Shown: positions 49,382-62,961 of the stretch, piece after piece | How the letters are laid out: each line of letters begins with the position of its first letter | Numbering within the stretch: position 1 is the first letter of the stretch | Origin: Sepiola atlantica | Lineage: Eukaryota; Mollusca; Cephalopoda; Sepiida; Sepiolidae | Direction: 5' to 3' | Assembly: GCA_963556195.1 (NCBI GenBank) | Contig: CAUVYP010000593.1 | Coordinates: 186,001 to 250,000, forward strand | Length of the DNA: 64,000 nucleotides | Notes under the pieces: generated by a model | Databases searched by the model: none | What the model was told of the DNA's origin: nothing | Seen by the model: only the letters and a program-made list of their open reading frames with translations | Made by a program: the position numbers and the translations under genes

Positions 49382-51055
49382 TTAGCGCGTTTTAAAGTTG
49401 ATATCGCTTTTGTTTATAACTTCCACATTTATTCGAATTGTGCAACGAAACTTTGCAGACAGTCGCGGATAGGCCTTATCTACTGAAGTACCAAGTTTCA
49501 GAAGTGCAGCTCTTGTACTGCCGGAGATATGTCGATACAAACTGAATACGCACAACATCAACAAAATTTAGCGCGTTTTAAAGTTGATATCGCTTTTGTT
49601 TATAACTTCCACATTTATTCGAATTGTGCAACGAAACTTTGCACAGATTAGCGGAGTCACATTTTCTACTGAAGTACCAAGTTTCAGAAGTGCAGCTCTT
49701 GTACTGCCGGAGATATGTCGATACAAACTGAATACGCAAAACATCAACAAAATTTAGCCCGTTTTAAAGTTGATATCGCTTTTGTTTATAACTTCCACAT
49801 TTATTCGAATTGTGCAACGAAACTTTGCAGACAGTCGCGGAGACACATGCTCTACTGAAGTACCAAGTTTCAGAAGTGCAGCTCTTGTACTGCCGGAGAT
49901 ATGTCGATACAAACTGAATACGCAAAACATCAACAAAATTTAGCGCGTTTTAAAGTTGATATCGCTTTTGTTTATAACTTCCACATTTATTCGAATTGTG
50001 CAACGAAACTTTGCACAGATTAGCGGAGTCACATGTTCTACTGAAGTACCAAGTTTCAGAAGTGCAGCTCTTGTACTGCCGGAGATATGTCGATACAAAC
50101 TGAATACGCAAAACATCAACAAAATTTAGCCCGTTTTAAAGTTGATATCGCTTTTGTTTATAACTTCCACATTTATTCGAATTGTGCAACGAAACTTTGC
50201 AGACAGTCGCGGAGACAGATGTTCTACTGAAGTACCAAGTTTCAGAAGTGCAGCTCTTGTACTGCCGGAGATATGTCGATACAAACTGAATACGCAAAAC
50301 ATCAAAAAAACTTAGCGCGTTTGAAAGTTGATATCGCTTTTGTTTATAACTTCCACATTTATTCGAATTGTGCAACGAAACTTTGCAGACAGTCGCGGAG
50401 ACACATGTTCTACTGAAGTACCAAGTTTCAGAAGTGCAGCTCTTGTACTGCCGGAGATATGTCGATACAAACTGAATACGCAAAACATCAACAAAATTTA
50501 GTGCGATTTAAAGTTGATATCGCTTTTGTTTATAACTTAACCATTCTTTAGAATTGTGCAACGAAACTTTGCAGAGATAAGCGGAGTCACATGCTCTACT
50601 GAAGTACCAAGTTTCAGACTTGCAACTCTTTTACTGCCGGAGATATGTCGATACAAACTGAATACGCAAAACATCGACAACATTTAGCGCGTTTTAAAGT
50701 TGATATCGCTTTTGTTTATAACTTCCACATTTATTCGAATTGTGCAACGAAACTTTGCACAGATTAGCGGAGTCACATTTTCTACTGAAGTACTAAGTTT
50801 CAGAAGTGCAGCTCTTGTACTGCCGGAGATATGTCGATACAAACTGAATACGCAAAACATCGACAAAATTTAGCGCATTTTACAGTTGATATCGCTTTTG
50901 TTTATAACTTCCACATTTATTCGAATTGTGCAACGAAACTTTGCACAGATTAGCGGAGTCACATTTTCTACTGAAGTACCAAGTTTCAGAAGTGCAGCTC
51001 TTGTACTGCCGGAGATATGTCGATACAAACTGAATACGCAAAACATCAACACAAT
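49382..51055. repeat. 9-unit HOR of the right domain, copy 2: H-G-C-A-C-C-E'-S-G
   Basis: Same marks as copy 1. A third partial turn (H-G-C) continues at 51056-51613 before the order changes. The units from 50312 onward belong also to the first copy of a 10-unit duplication. Confidence 0.92.
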
Positions 51056-52171
51056 TTAGCGCGTTTTAAAGTTGATATCGCTTTTGTTTATAACTTCCAC
51101 ATTTATTCGAATTGTGCAACGAAACTTTGCAGACAGTCGCGGATAGGCCTTATCTACTGAAGTACCAAGTTTCAGAAGTGCAGCTCTTGTACTGCCGGAG
51201 ATATGTCGATACAAACTGAATACGCAAAACATCAACAAAATTTAGCGCGTTTTAAAGTTGATATCGCTTTTGTTTATAACTTCCACATTTATTCGAATTG
51301 TGCAACGAAACTTTGCACAGATTAGCGGAGTCACATTTTCTACTGAAGTACCAAGTTTCAGAAGTGCAGCTCTTGTACTGCCGGAGATATGTCGATACAA
51401 ACTGAATACGCAAAACATCAACAAAATTTAGCCCGTTTTAAAGTTGATATCGCTTTTGTTTATAACTTCCACATTTATTCGAATTGTGCAACGAAACTTT
51501 GCAGACAGTCGCGGAGACACATGTTCTACTGAAGTACCAAGTTTCAGAAGTGCAGCTCTTGTACTGCCGGAGATATGTCGATACAAACTGAATACGCAAA
51601 ACATCAACAAAATTTAGCGCGTTTTAAAGTTGATATCGCTTTTGTTTATAACTTCCACATTTATTCGAATTGTGCAACGAAACTTTGCAGACAGTCGCGG
51701 ATAGGCCTTATCTACTGAAGTACCAAGTTTCAGAAGTGCAGCTCTTGTACTGCCGGAGATATGTCGATACAAACTGAATACGCAAAACATCAACAAAATT
51801 TAGCGCGTTTTAAAGTTGATATAGCTTTTGTTTATAACTTCCACATTTATTCGAATTGTGCAACGAAACTTTGCACAGATTAGCGGAGTCACATTTTCTA
51901 CTGAAGTACCAAGTTTCAGAAGGGCAGCTCTTGTACTGCCGGAGATATGTCGATACAAACTGAATACGCAAAACATCAACAAAATTTAGCCCGTTTTAAA
52001 GTTGATATCGCTTTTGTTTATAACTTCCACATTTATTCGAATTGTGCAACGAAACTTTGCAGACAGTCGCGGAGACACATTTTCTACTGAAGTACCAAGT
52101 TTCAGAAGTGCAGCTCTTGTACTGCCGGAGATATGTCGATACAAACTGAATACGCAAAACATCAACAAAAT
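50312..52171. repeat. 10-unit block, copy 1: C-E'-S-G-H-G-C-H-G-C'
   Basis: An 1860-bp block repeated directly at 52172-54031. Marks: the first C begins 'gcgcgtttgaaag', the second-last G begins 'gttgatatagc' and has 'gaagggcagc', and C' has cagacagtcgcgg with 'acattttcta'. Confidence 0.92.
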
Positions 52172-54031
52172 TTAGCGCGTTTGAAAGTTGATATCGCTTT
52201 TGTTTATAACTTCCACATTTATTCGAATTGTGCAACGAAACTTTGCAGACAGTCGCGGAGACACATGTTCTACTGAAGTACCAAGTTTCAGAAGTGCAGC
52301 TCTTGTACTGCCGGAGATATGTCGATACAAACTGAATACGCAAAACATCAACAAAATTTAGTGCGATTTAAAGTTGATATCGCTTTTGTTTATAACTTAA
52401 CCATTCTTTAGAATTGTGCAACGAAACTTTGCAGAGATAAGCGGAGTCACATGCTCTACTGAAGTACCAAGTTTCAGACTTGCAACTCTTTTACTGCCGG
52501 AGATATGTCGATACAAACTGAATACGCAAAACATCGACAACATTTAGCGCGTTTTAAAGTTGATATCGCTTTTGTTTATAACTTCCACATTTATTCGAAT
52601 TGTGCAACGAAACTTTGCACAGATTAGCGGAGTCACATTTTCTACTGAAGTACTAAGTTTCAAAAGTGCAGCTCTTGTACTGCCGGAGATATGTCGATAC
52701 AAACTGAATACGCAAAACATCGACAAAATTTAGCGCATTTTACAGTTGATATCGCTTTTGTTTATAACTTCCACATTTATTCGAATTGTGCAACGAAACT
52801 TTGCACAGATTAGCGGAGTCACATTTTCTACTGAAGTACCAAGTTTCAGAAGTGCAGCTCTTGTACTGCCGGAGATATGTCGATACAAACTGAATACGCA
52901 AAACATCAACAAAATTTAGCGCGTTTTAAAGTTGATATCGCTTTTGTTTATAACTTCCACATTTATTCGAATTGTGCAACGAAACTTTGCAGACAGTCGC
53001 GGATAGGCCTTATCTACTGAAGTACCAAGTTTCAGAAGTGCAGCTCTTGTACTGCCGGAGATATGTCGATACAAACTGAATACGCAAAACATCAACAAAA
53101 TTTAGCGCGTTTTAAAGTTGATATCGCTTTTGTTTATAACTTCCACATTTATTCGAATTGTGCAACGAAACTTTGCACAGATTAGCGGAGTCACATTTTC
53201 TACTGAAGTACCAAGTTTCAGAAGTGCAGCTCTTGTACTGCCGGAGATATGTCGATACAAACTGAATACGCAAAACATCAACAAAATTTAGCCCGTTTTA
53301 AAGTTGATATCGCTTTTGTTTATAACTTCCACATTTATTCGAATTGTGCAACGAAACTTTGCAGACAGTCGCGGAGACACATGTTCTACTGAAGTACCAA
53401 GTTTCAGAAGTGCAGCTCTTGTACTGCCGGAGATATGTCGATACAAACTGAATACGCAAAACATCAACAAAATTTAGCGCGTTTTAAAGTTGATATCGCT
53501 TTTGTTTATAACTTCCACATTTATTGGAATTGTGCAACGAAACTTTGCAGACAGTCGCGGATAGGCCTTATCTACTGAAGTACCAAGTTTCAGAAGTGCA
53601 GCTCTTGTACTGCCGGAGATATGTCGATACAAACTGAATACGCAAAACATCAACAAAATTTAGCGCGTTTTAAAGTTGATATAGCTTTTGTTTATAACTT
53701 CCACATTTATTCGAATTGTGCAACGAAACTTTGCACAGATTAGCGGAGTCACATTTTCTACTGAAGTACCAAGTTTCAGAAGGGCAGCTCTTGTACTGCC
53801 GGAGATATGTCGATACAAACTGAATACGCAAAACATCAACAAAATTTAGCCCGTTTTAAAGTTGATATCGCTTTTGTTTATAACTTCCACATTTATTCGA
53901 ATTGTGCAACGAAACTTTGCAGACAGTCGCGGAGACACATTTTCTACTGAAGTACCAAGTTTCAGAAGTGCAGCTCTTGTACTGCCGGAGATATGTCGAT
54001 ACAAACTGAATACGCAAAACATCAACAAAAT
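52172..54031. repeat. 10-unit block, copy 2: C-E'-S-G-H-G-C-H-G-C'
   Basis: Matches copy 1 with few differences: 'tttcaaaagtgc' in S, 'attggaatt' in the second H, and 'catcaacaaaat' rather than 'catcaacacaat' at the end of the first G. The next unit (54032) is A, so the period stops. Confidence 0.92.
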
Positions 54032-57000
54032 TTAGCGCGTTTTAAAGTTGATATCGCTTTTGTTTATAACTTCCACATTTATTCGAATTGTGCAACGAAA
54101 CTTTGCACAGATTAGCGGAGTCACATGTTCCACTGAAGTACCAAGTTTCAGAAGTGCAGCTCTTGTACTGCCGGAGATATGTCGATACAAACTGAATACG
54201 CAAAACATCAACAAAATTTTTAGCGCGTTTTAAAGTTGATATCGCTTTTGTTTATAACTTCCACATTTATTCGAATTGTGCAACGAAACTTTGCAGACAG
54301 TCGCGGAGACAGATGTTCTACTGAAGTACCAAGTTTCAGAAGTGTTGCTCTTGTACTGCCGGAGATATGTCGATACAAACTGAATACGCAAAACATCAAC
54401 AAAATTTAGCCCGTTTTAAAGTTGATATCGCTTTTGTTTATAACTTCCACATTTATTCGAATTGTGCAACGAAACTTTGCAGACAGTCGCGGAGACAGAT
54501 GTTCTACTGAAGTACTAAGTTTCAGAAGTGCAGCTCTTGTACTGCGGGAGATATGTCGATACAAACTGAATACGCAAAACATCAAAAAAATTTAGCGCGT
54601 TTGAAAGTTGATATCGCTTTTGTTTATAACTTCCACATTTATTCGAATTGTGCAACGAAACTTTGCAGACAGTCGCGGAGACACATGTTCTACTGAAGTA
54701 CCAAGTTTCAGAAGTGCAGCTCTTGTACAGCCGGAGATATGTCGATACAAACTGAATACGCAAAACATCAACAAAATTTAGCGCGTTTTAAAGTTGATAT
54801 CGCTTTTGTTTATAACTTCCACATTTATTCGAATTGTGCAACGAAACTTTGCACAGATTAGCGGAGTCACATTTTCTACTGAAGTACTAAGTTTCAGAAG
54901 TGCAGCTCTTGTACTGCCGGAGATATGTCGATACAAACTGAATACGCAAAACATCGACAAAATTTAGCGCGTTTTAAAGTTGATATCGCTTTTGTTTATA
55001 ACTTCCACATTTATTCGAATTGTGCAACGAAACTTTGCACAGATTAGCGGAGTCACATGTTCTACTAAAGTACCAAGTTTCAGAAGTGCAGCTCTTGTAC
55101 TGCCGGAGATATGTCGATACAAACTGAATACGCAAAACATCAACAAAATTTAGCGCGTTTTAAAGTTGATATCGCTTTTGTTTATAACTTCCACATTTAT
55201 TCGAATTGTGCAACGAAACTTTGCACAGATTAGCGGATTCACATTTTCTACTGAAGTACTAAGTTTCAGAAGTGCAGCTCTTGTACTGCCGGAGATATGT
55301 CGATACAAACTGAATACGCAAAACATCGACAAAATTTAGCGCGTTTTAAAGTTGATATCGCTTTTGTTTATAACTTCCACATTTATTCGAATTGTGCAAC
55401 GAAACTTTGCACAGATTAGCGGAGTCACATTTTCTACTGAGGTACCAAGTTTCAGAAGTGCAGCTCTTGTACTGCCGGAGATATGTCGATACAAACTGAA
55501 TACGCAAAACATCAACAAAATTTAGCGCGTTTTAAAGTTGATATCGCTTTTGTTTATAACTTCCACATTTATTCGAATTGTGCAACGAAACTTTGCAGAC
55601 AGTCGCGGATAGGCCTTATCTACTGAAGTACCAAGTTTCAGAAGTGCAGCTCTTGTACTGCCGGAGATATGTCGATACAAACTGAATACGCAAAACATCG
55701 ACAAAATTTAGCGCGTTTTAAAGTTGATATCGCTTTTGTTTATAACTTCCACATTTATTCGAATTGTGCAACGAAACTTTGCACAGATTAGCGGAGTCAC
55801 ATTTTCTACTGAAGTACCAAGTTTCAGAAGTGCAGCTCTTGTACTGCCGGAGATATGTCGATACAAACTGAATACGCAAAACATCAACAAAATTTAGCCC
55901 GTTTTAAAGTTGATACCGCTTTTGTTTATAACTTCCACATTTATTCGAATTGTGCAACGAAACTTTGCAGACAGTCGCGGAGACACATGCTCTACTGAAG
56001 TACCAAGTTTCAGAAGTGCAGCTCTTGAACTGCCGGAGATATGTCGATACAAACTGAATACGCAAAACATCAACAAAATTTAGCGCGTTTTAAAGTTGAT
56101 ATCGCTTTTGTTTATAACTTCCACATTTATTCGAATTGTGCAACGAAACTTTGCACAGATTAGCGGAGTCACATGTTCTACTGAAGTACCAAGTTTCAGA
56201 AGTGCAGCTCTTGTACTGCCGGAGATATGTCGATACAAACTGAATACGCAAAACATCAACAAAATTTAGCCCGTTTTAAAGTTGATATCGCTTTTGTTTA
56301 TAACTTCCACATTTATTCGAATTGTGCAACGAAACTTTGCAGACAGTCGCGGAGACAGATGTTCTACTGAAGTACCAAGTTTCAGAAGTGCAGCTCTTGT
56401 ACTGCCGGAGATATGTCGATACAAACTGAATACGCAAAACATCAAAAAAATTTAGCGCGTTTGAAAGTTGATATCGCTTTTGTTTATAACTTCCACATTT
56501 ATTCGAATTGTGCAACGAAACTTTGCAGACAGTCGCGGAGACACATGTTCTACTGAAGTACCAAGTTTCAGAAGTGCAGCTCTTGTACTGCCGGAGATAT
56601 GTCGATACAAACTGAATACGCAAAACATCAACAAAATTTAGCGCGTTTTAAAGTTGATATCGCTTTTGTTTATAACTTCCACATTTATTCGAATTGTGCA
56701 ACCAAACTTTGCACAGATTAGCGGAGTCACATTTTCTACTGAAGTACTAAGTTTCAGAAGTGCAGCTCTTGTACTGCCGGAGATATGTCGATACAAACTG
56801 AATACGCAAAACATCGACAAAATTTAGCGCGTTTTAAAGTTGATATCGCTTTTGTTTATAACTTCCACATTTATTCGAATTGTGCAACGAAACTTTGCAC
56901 AGATTAGCGGAGTCACATGTTCTACTGAAGTACCAAGTTTCAGAAGTGCAGCTCTTGTACTGCCGGAGATATGTCGATACAAACTGAATACGCAAACTAT

Positions 57001-57567
57001 CAACAAAATTTAGTGCGATTTAAAGTTGATATCGCTTTTGTTTATAACTTAACCATTCTTTAGAATTGTGCAACGAAACTTTGCAGAGATAAGCGGAGTC
57101 ACATGCTCTACTGAAGTACCAAGTTTCAGAAGTGCAACTCTTTTACTGCCAGAGATATGTCGATACAAACTGAATACGCAAAACATCGACAACATTTAGC
57201 GCGTTTTAAAGTTGATATCGCTTTTGTTTATAACTTCCACATTTATTCGAATTGTGCAACGAAACTTTGCACAGATTAGCGGAGTCACATTTTCTACTGA
57301 AGTACTAAGTTTCAGAAGTGCAGCTCTTGTACTGCCGGAGATATGTCGATACAAACTGAATACGCAAAACATCGACAAAATTTAGCGCGTTTTAAAGTTG
57401 ATATCGCTTTTGTTTATAACTTCCACATTTATTCGAATTGTGCAACGAAACTTTGCACAGATTAGCGGAGTCACATTTTCTACTGAAGTACCAAGTTTCA
57501 GAAGTGCAGCTATTGTACTGCCGGAGATATGTCGATACAAACTGAATACGCAAAACATCAACAAAAT
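54032..57567. repeat. 19 units of right-domain order with a run of three C units
   Basis: The order is A-C-C-C-S-A-S-G-H-G-C-A-C-C-S-A-E'-S-G. It contains C-C-S-A-S, as in the 8-unit HOR, and G-H-G-C-A-C-C, as in the 9-unit HOR, so it looks like a mosaic of both. The two C units at 54220 and 54406 both carry 'acagatgttc'. Single changes include 'gttccactg' (54032), 'gtgttgctc' (54220), 'ctgcgggag' (54406), 'ctcttgaactg' (55894) and 'gcaaccaaac' (56638). Confidence 0.87.
54217..54221. other. Two-base insertion (TT) at a unit junction
   Basis: The junction reads 'aaaatttttagcg' where other units have 'aaaatttagcg'. It extends a T run from three to five and is the only net gain of length in the window. 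It restores the original 186-bp phase after the two one-base losses. Confidence 0.92.
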
Positions 57568-58125
57568 TTAGCGCGTTTTAAAGTTGATATCGCTTTTGAT
57601 TATAACTTCCACATTTATTCGAATTGTGCAACGAAACTTTGCAGACAGTCGCGGATAGGCCTTATCTACTGAAGTACCAAGTTTCAGAAGTGCAGCTCTT
57701 GTACTGCCGGAGATATGTCGATACAAACTGAATACGCAAAACATCAACAAAATTTAGCGCGTTTTAAAGTTGATATCGCTTTTGTTTATAACTTCCACAT
57801 TTATTCGAATTGTGCAACGAAACTTTGCACAGATTAGCGGAGTCACATTTTCTACTGAAGTACCAAGTTTCAGAAGTGCAGCTCTTGTACTGCCGGAGAT
57901 ATGTCGATACAAACTGAATACGCAAAACATCAACAAAATTTAGCCCGTTTTAAAGTTGATATCGCTTTTGTTTATAACTTCCACATTTATTCGAATTGTG
58001 CAACGAAACTTTGCAGACAGTCGCGGAGACACATTTTCTACTGAAGTACCAAGTTTCAGAAGTGCAGCTCTTGTACTGCCGGAGATATGTCGATACAAAC
58101 TGAATACGCAAAACATCAACAAAAT
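57568..58125. repeat. 3-unit block, copy 1: H-G-C'
   Basis: A 558-bp block repeated at once. The same triplet occurs as the last three units of the 10-unit block (51614 and 53474). This copy has 'cttttgattat' at its start. Confidence 0.88.
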
Positions 58126-58683
58126 TTAGCGCGTTTTAAAGTTGATATCGCTTTTGTTTATAACTTCCACATTTATTCGAATTGTGCAACGAAACTTTGC
58201 AGACAGTCGCGGATAGGCCTTATCTACTGAAGTACCAAGTTTCAGAAGTGCAGCTCTTGTACTGCCGGAGATATGTCGATACAAACTGAATACGCAAAAC
58301 ATCAACAAAATTTAGCGCGTTTTAAAGTTGATATCGCTTTTGTTTATAACTTCCACATTTATTCGAATTGTGCAACGAAACTTTGCACAGATTAGCAGAG
58401 TCACATTTTCTACTGAAGTACCAAGTTTCAGAAGTGCAGCTCTTGTACTGCCGGAGATATGTCGATACAAACTGAATACGCAAAACATCAACAAAATTTA
58501 GCCCGTTTTAAAGTTGATATCGCTTTTGTTTATAACTTCCACATTTATTCGAATTGTGCAACGAAACTTTGCAGACAGTCGCGGAGACACATTTTCTACT
58601 GAAGTACCAAGTTTCAGAAGTGCAGCTCTTGTACTGCCGGAGATATGTCGATACAAACTGAATACGCAAAACATCAACAAAAT
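58126..58683. repeat. 3-unit block, copy 2: H-G-C'
   Basis: Second copy of 57568-58125; the G unit has 'attagcagag' instead of 'attagcggag'. Confidence 0.88.
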
Positions 58684-60729
58684 TTAGCGCGTTTTAAAGT
58701 TGATATCGCTTTTGTTTATAACTTCCACATTTATTCGAATTGTGCAACGAAACTTTGCACAGATTAGCGGAGTCACATGTTCTACTGAAGTACCAAGTTT
58801 CAGAAGTGCAGCTCTTGTACTGCCGGAGATATGTCGATACAAACTGAATACGCAAAACATCAACAAAATTTAGCCCGTTTTAAAGTTGATATCGCTTTTG
58901 TTTATAACTTCCACATTTATTCGAATTGTGCAACGAAACTTTGCAGACAGTCGCGGAGACAGATGTTCTACTGAAGTACCAAGTTTCAGAAGTGCAGCTC
59001 TTGTACTGCCGGAGATATGTCGATACAAACTGAATACGCAAACTATCAACAAAATTTAGTGCGATTTAAAGTTGATATCGCTTTTGTTTATAACTTCACC
59101 ATTCTTTAGAATTGTGCAACGAAACTTTGCAGAGATAAGCGGAGTCACATGCTCTACTGAAGTACCAAGTTTCAGAAGTGCAGCTCTTTTACTGCCGGAG
59201 ATATGTCGATACAAACTGAATACGCAAAACATCGACAAAATTTAGCGCGTTTTAAAGTTGATACTGCTTTTGTTTATAACTTCCACATTTATTCGAATTG
59301 TGCAACGAAACTTTGCACAGATTAGCGGAGTCACATTTTCTACTGAATTACTAAGTTTCAGAAGTGCAGCTCTTGTACTGCCGGAGATATGTCGATACAA
59401 ACTGAATACGCAAAACATCGACAAAATTTAGCGCGTTTTAAAGTTGATATCGCTTTTGTTTATAACTTCCACATTTATTGGAATTGTGCAACGAAACTTT
59501 GCACAGATTAGCGGAGTCACATGTTCTACTGAAGTACCAAGTTTCAGAAGTGCAGCTCTTGTACTGCCGGAGATATGTCGATACAAACTGAATACGCAAA
59601 ACATCAACAAAATTTAGCGCGTTTTAAAGTTGATATCGCTTTTGTTTATAACTTCCACATTTATTCGAATTGTGCAACGAAACTTTGCAGACAGTCGCGG
59701 ATAGGCCTAATCTACTGAAGTACCAAGTTTCAGAAGTGCAGCTCTTGTACTGCCGGTGATATGTCGATACAAACTGAATACGCAAAACATCAACAAAATT
59801 TAGCGCGTTTTAAAGTTGATATCGCTTTTGTTTATAACTTCCACATTTATTCGAATTGTGCAACGAAACTTTGCAGACAGTCGCGGATAGGCCTTGTCTA
59901 CTGAAGTACCAAGTTTCAGAAGTGCAGCTCTTGTACTGCCGGAGATATGTCGATACAAACTGAATACGCAAAACATCAACAAAATTTAGCGCGTTTTAAA
60001 GTTGATATCGCTTTTGTTTATAACTTCCACATTTATTCGAATTGTGCAACGAAACTTTGCACAGATTAGCGGAGTCACATGTTCTACTGAAGTACCAAGT
60101 TTCAGAAGTGCAGCTCTTGTACTGCCGGAGATATGTCGATACAAACTGAATACGCAAACTATCAACAAAATTTAGTGCGATTTAAAGTTGATATCGCTTT
60201 TGTTTATAACTTCACCATTCTTTAGAATTGTGCAACGAAACTTTCCAGAGATAAGCGGAGTCACATGCTCTACTGAAGTACCAAGTTTCAGAAGTGCAGC
60301 TCTTTTACTGCCGGAGATATGTCGATACAAACTGAATACGCAAAACATCGACAAAATTTAGCGCGTTTTAAAGTTGATATCGCTTTTGTTTATAACTTCC
60401 ACATTTATTCGAATTGTGCAACGAAACTTTGCACAGATTAGCGGAGTCACATTTTCTACTGAAGTACTAAGTTTCAGAAGTGCAGCTCTTGTACTGCCGG
60501 AGATATGTCGATACAAACTGAATACGCAAAACATCGACAAAATTTAGCGCGTTTTAAAGTTGATATCGCTTTTGTTTATAACTTCCACATTTATTCGAAT
60601 TGTGCAACGAAACTTTGCACAGATTAGCGGAGTCACATTTTCTACTGAAGTACCAAGTTTCAGAAGTGCAGCTCTTGTACTGCCGGAGATATGTCGATAC
60701 AAACTGAATACGCAAACTATCAACAAATT
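58684..60729. repeat. 11 units: A-C-E-S-A-H-H-A-E-S-G
   Basis: The A-H-H step resembles 33572-34129. The C unit at 58870 has 'acagatgttc' with the E-preceding tail 'caaactatcaac'. Private changes: 'gatactgctttt' and 'actgaattac' (59242), 'attggaatt' (59428), 'cctaatcta' and 'ccggtgatatg' (59614), 'ccttgtcta' (59800), and 'actttccagag' (60172). Confidence 0.86.
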
Positions 60730-62961
60730 TTAGTGCGATTTAAAGTTGATATCGCTTTTGTTTATAACTTCACCATTCTTTAGAATTGTGCCACGAAACT
60801 TTGCAGAGATAAGCGGAGTCACATACTCTACTGAAGTACCAAGTTTCAGAAGTGCAGCTCTTTTACTGCCGGAGATATGTCGATACAAACTGAATACGCA
60901 AAACATCGACAAAATTTAGCGCGTTTTAAAGTTGATATCGCTTTTGTTTATAACTTCCACATTTATTCGAATTGTGCAACGAAACTTTGCACAGATTAGC
61001 GGAGTCACATTTTCTACTGAAGTACTAAGTTTCAGAAGTGCAGCTCTTGTACTGCCGGAGATATGTCGATACAAACTGAATACGCAAAACATCGACAAAA
61101 TTTAGCGCGTTTTAAAGTTGATATCGCTTTTGTTTATAACTTCCACATTTATTCGAATTGTGCAACGAAACTTTGCACAGATTAGCGGAGTCACATTTTT
61201 TACTGAAGTACCAAGTTTCAGAAGTGCAGCTCTTGTACTGCCGGAGATATGTCGATACAAACTGAATACGCAAAACATCAACAAAATTTAGCGCGTTTTA
61301 AAGTTGATATCGCTTTTGTTTATAACTTCCACATTTATTCGAATTGTGCAACGAAACTTTGCAGACAGTCGCGGATAGGCCTTATCTACTGAAGTACCAA
61401 GTTTCAGAAGTGCAGCTCTTGTACTGCCGGAGATATGTCGATACAAACTGATTACGCAAAACATCAACAAAATTTAGCGCGTTTTAAAGTTGATATCGCT
61501 TTTGTTTATAACTTCCACATTTATTCGAATTGTGCAACGAAACTTTGCACAGATTAGCGGAGTCACATTTTCTACTGAAGTACCAAGTTTCAGAAGTGCA
61601 GCTCTTGTACTGCCGGAGATATGTCGATACAAACTGAATACGCAAAACATCAACAAAATTTAGCCCGTTTTAAAGTTGATATCGCTTTTGTTTATAACTT
61701 CCACATTTATTCGAATTGTGAAACGAAACTTTGCAGACAGTCTCGGAGACACATGTTCTACTGAAGTACCAAGTTTCAGAAGTGCAGCTCTTGTACTGCC
61801 GGAGATATGTCGATACAAACTGAATACGCAAAACATCAACAAAATTTAGCGCGTTTTAAAGTTGATATCGCTTTTGTTTATAACTTCCACATTTATTCGA
61901 ATTGTGCAACGAAACTTTGCACAGATTAGCGGAGTCACATGTTCTACTGAAGTACCAAGTTTCAGAAGTGCAGCTCTTGTACTGCCGGAGATATGTCGAT
62001 ACAAACTGAATACGCAAAACATCAACAAAATTTAGCCCGTTTTAAAGTTGATATCGCTTTTGTTTATAACTTCCACATTTATTCGAATTGTGCAACGAAA
62101 CTTTGCAGACAGTCGCGGAGACAGATGTTCTACTAAAGTACCAAGTTTCAGAAGTGCAGCTCTTGTACTGCCGGAGATATGTCGATACAAACTGAATACG
62201 CAAAACATCAAAAAAATTTAGCGCGTTTTAAAGTTGATATCGCTTTTGTTTATAACTTCCACATTTATTCGAATTGTGCAACGAAACTTTGCACAGATTA
62301 GCGGAGTCACATTTTCTACTGAAGTACCAAGTTTCAGAAGTGCAGCTCTTGTACTGCCAGAGATATGTCGATACAAACTGAATACGCAAAACATCGACAA
62401 AATTTAGCGCGTTTTAAAGTTGATATCGCTTTTGTTTATAACTTCCACATTTATTCGAATTGTGCAACGAAACTTTGCACAGATAAGCGGAGTCACATGC
62501 TCTACTGAAGTACCAAGTTTCAGAAGTGCAGCTCTTTTACTGCCGGAGATATGTCGATACAAACTGAATACGCAAAACATCGACAAAATTTAGCGCGTTT
62601 TAAAGTTGATATCGCTTTTGTTTATAACTTCCACATTTATTCGAATTGTGCAACGAAACTTTGCACAGATTAGCGGAGTCACATTTTCTACTGAAGTACT
62701 AAGTTTCAGAAGTGCAGCTCTTGTACTGCCGGAGATATGTCGATACAAACTGAATACGCAAAACATCGACAAAATTTAGCGCGTTTTAAAGTTGATATCG
62801 CTTTTGTTTATAACTTCCACATTTATTCGAATTGTGCAACGAAACTTTGCACAGATTAGCGGCGTCACATGTTCTACTGACGTACCAAGTTTCAGAAGTG
62901 CAGCTCTTGTACTGCCGGAGATATGTCGATACAAACTGAATACGCAAACTATCAACAAAAT
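60730..62961. repeat. 12-unit block, copy 1: E-S-G-H-G-C-A-C-G-A-S-A
   Basis: The first units recur at 62962-64000 in the same order, an offset of 2232 bp. The E units at 60730 and 62962 share 'gtgccacg' and 'acatactcta', as do 35432, 37292, 41570 and 45290. The unit at 62404 has the A left flank, cacagataagcgg and the E-like 'acatgctcta' with 'ctcttttac', so it is an A/E recombinant. Confidence 0.85.
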
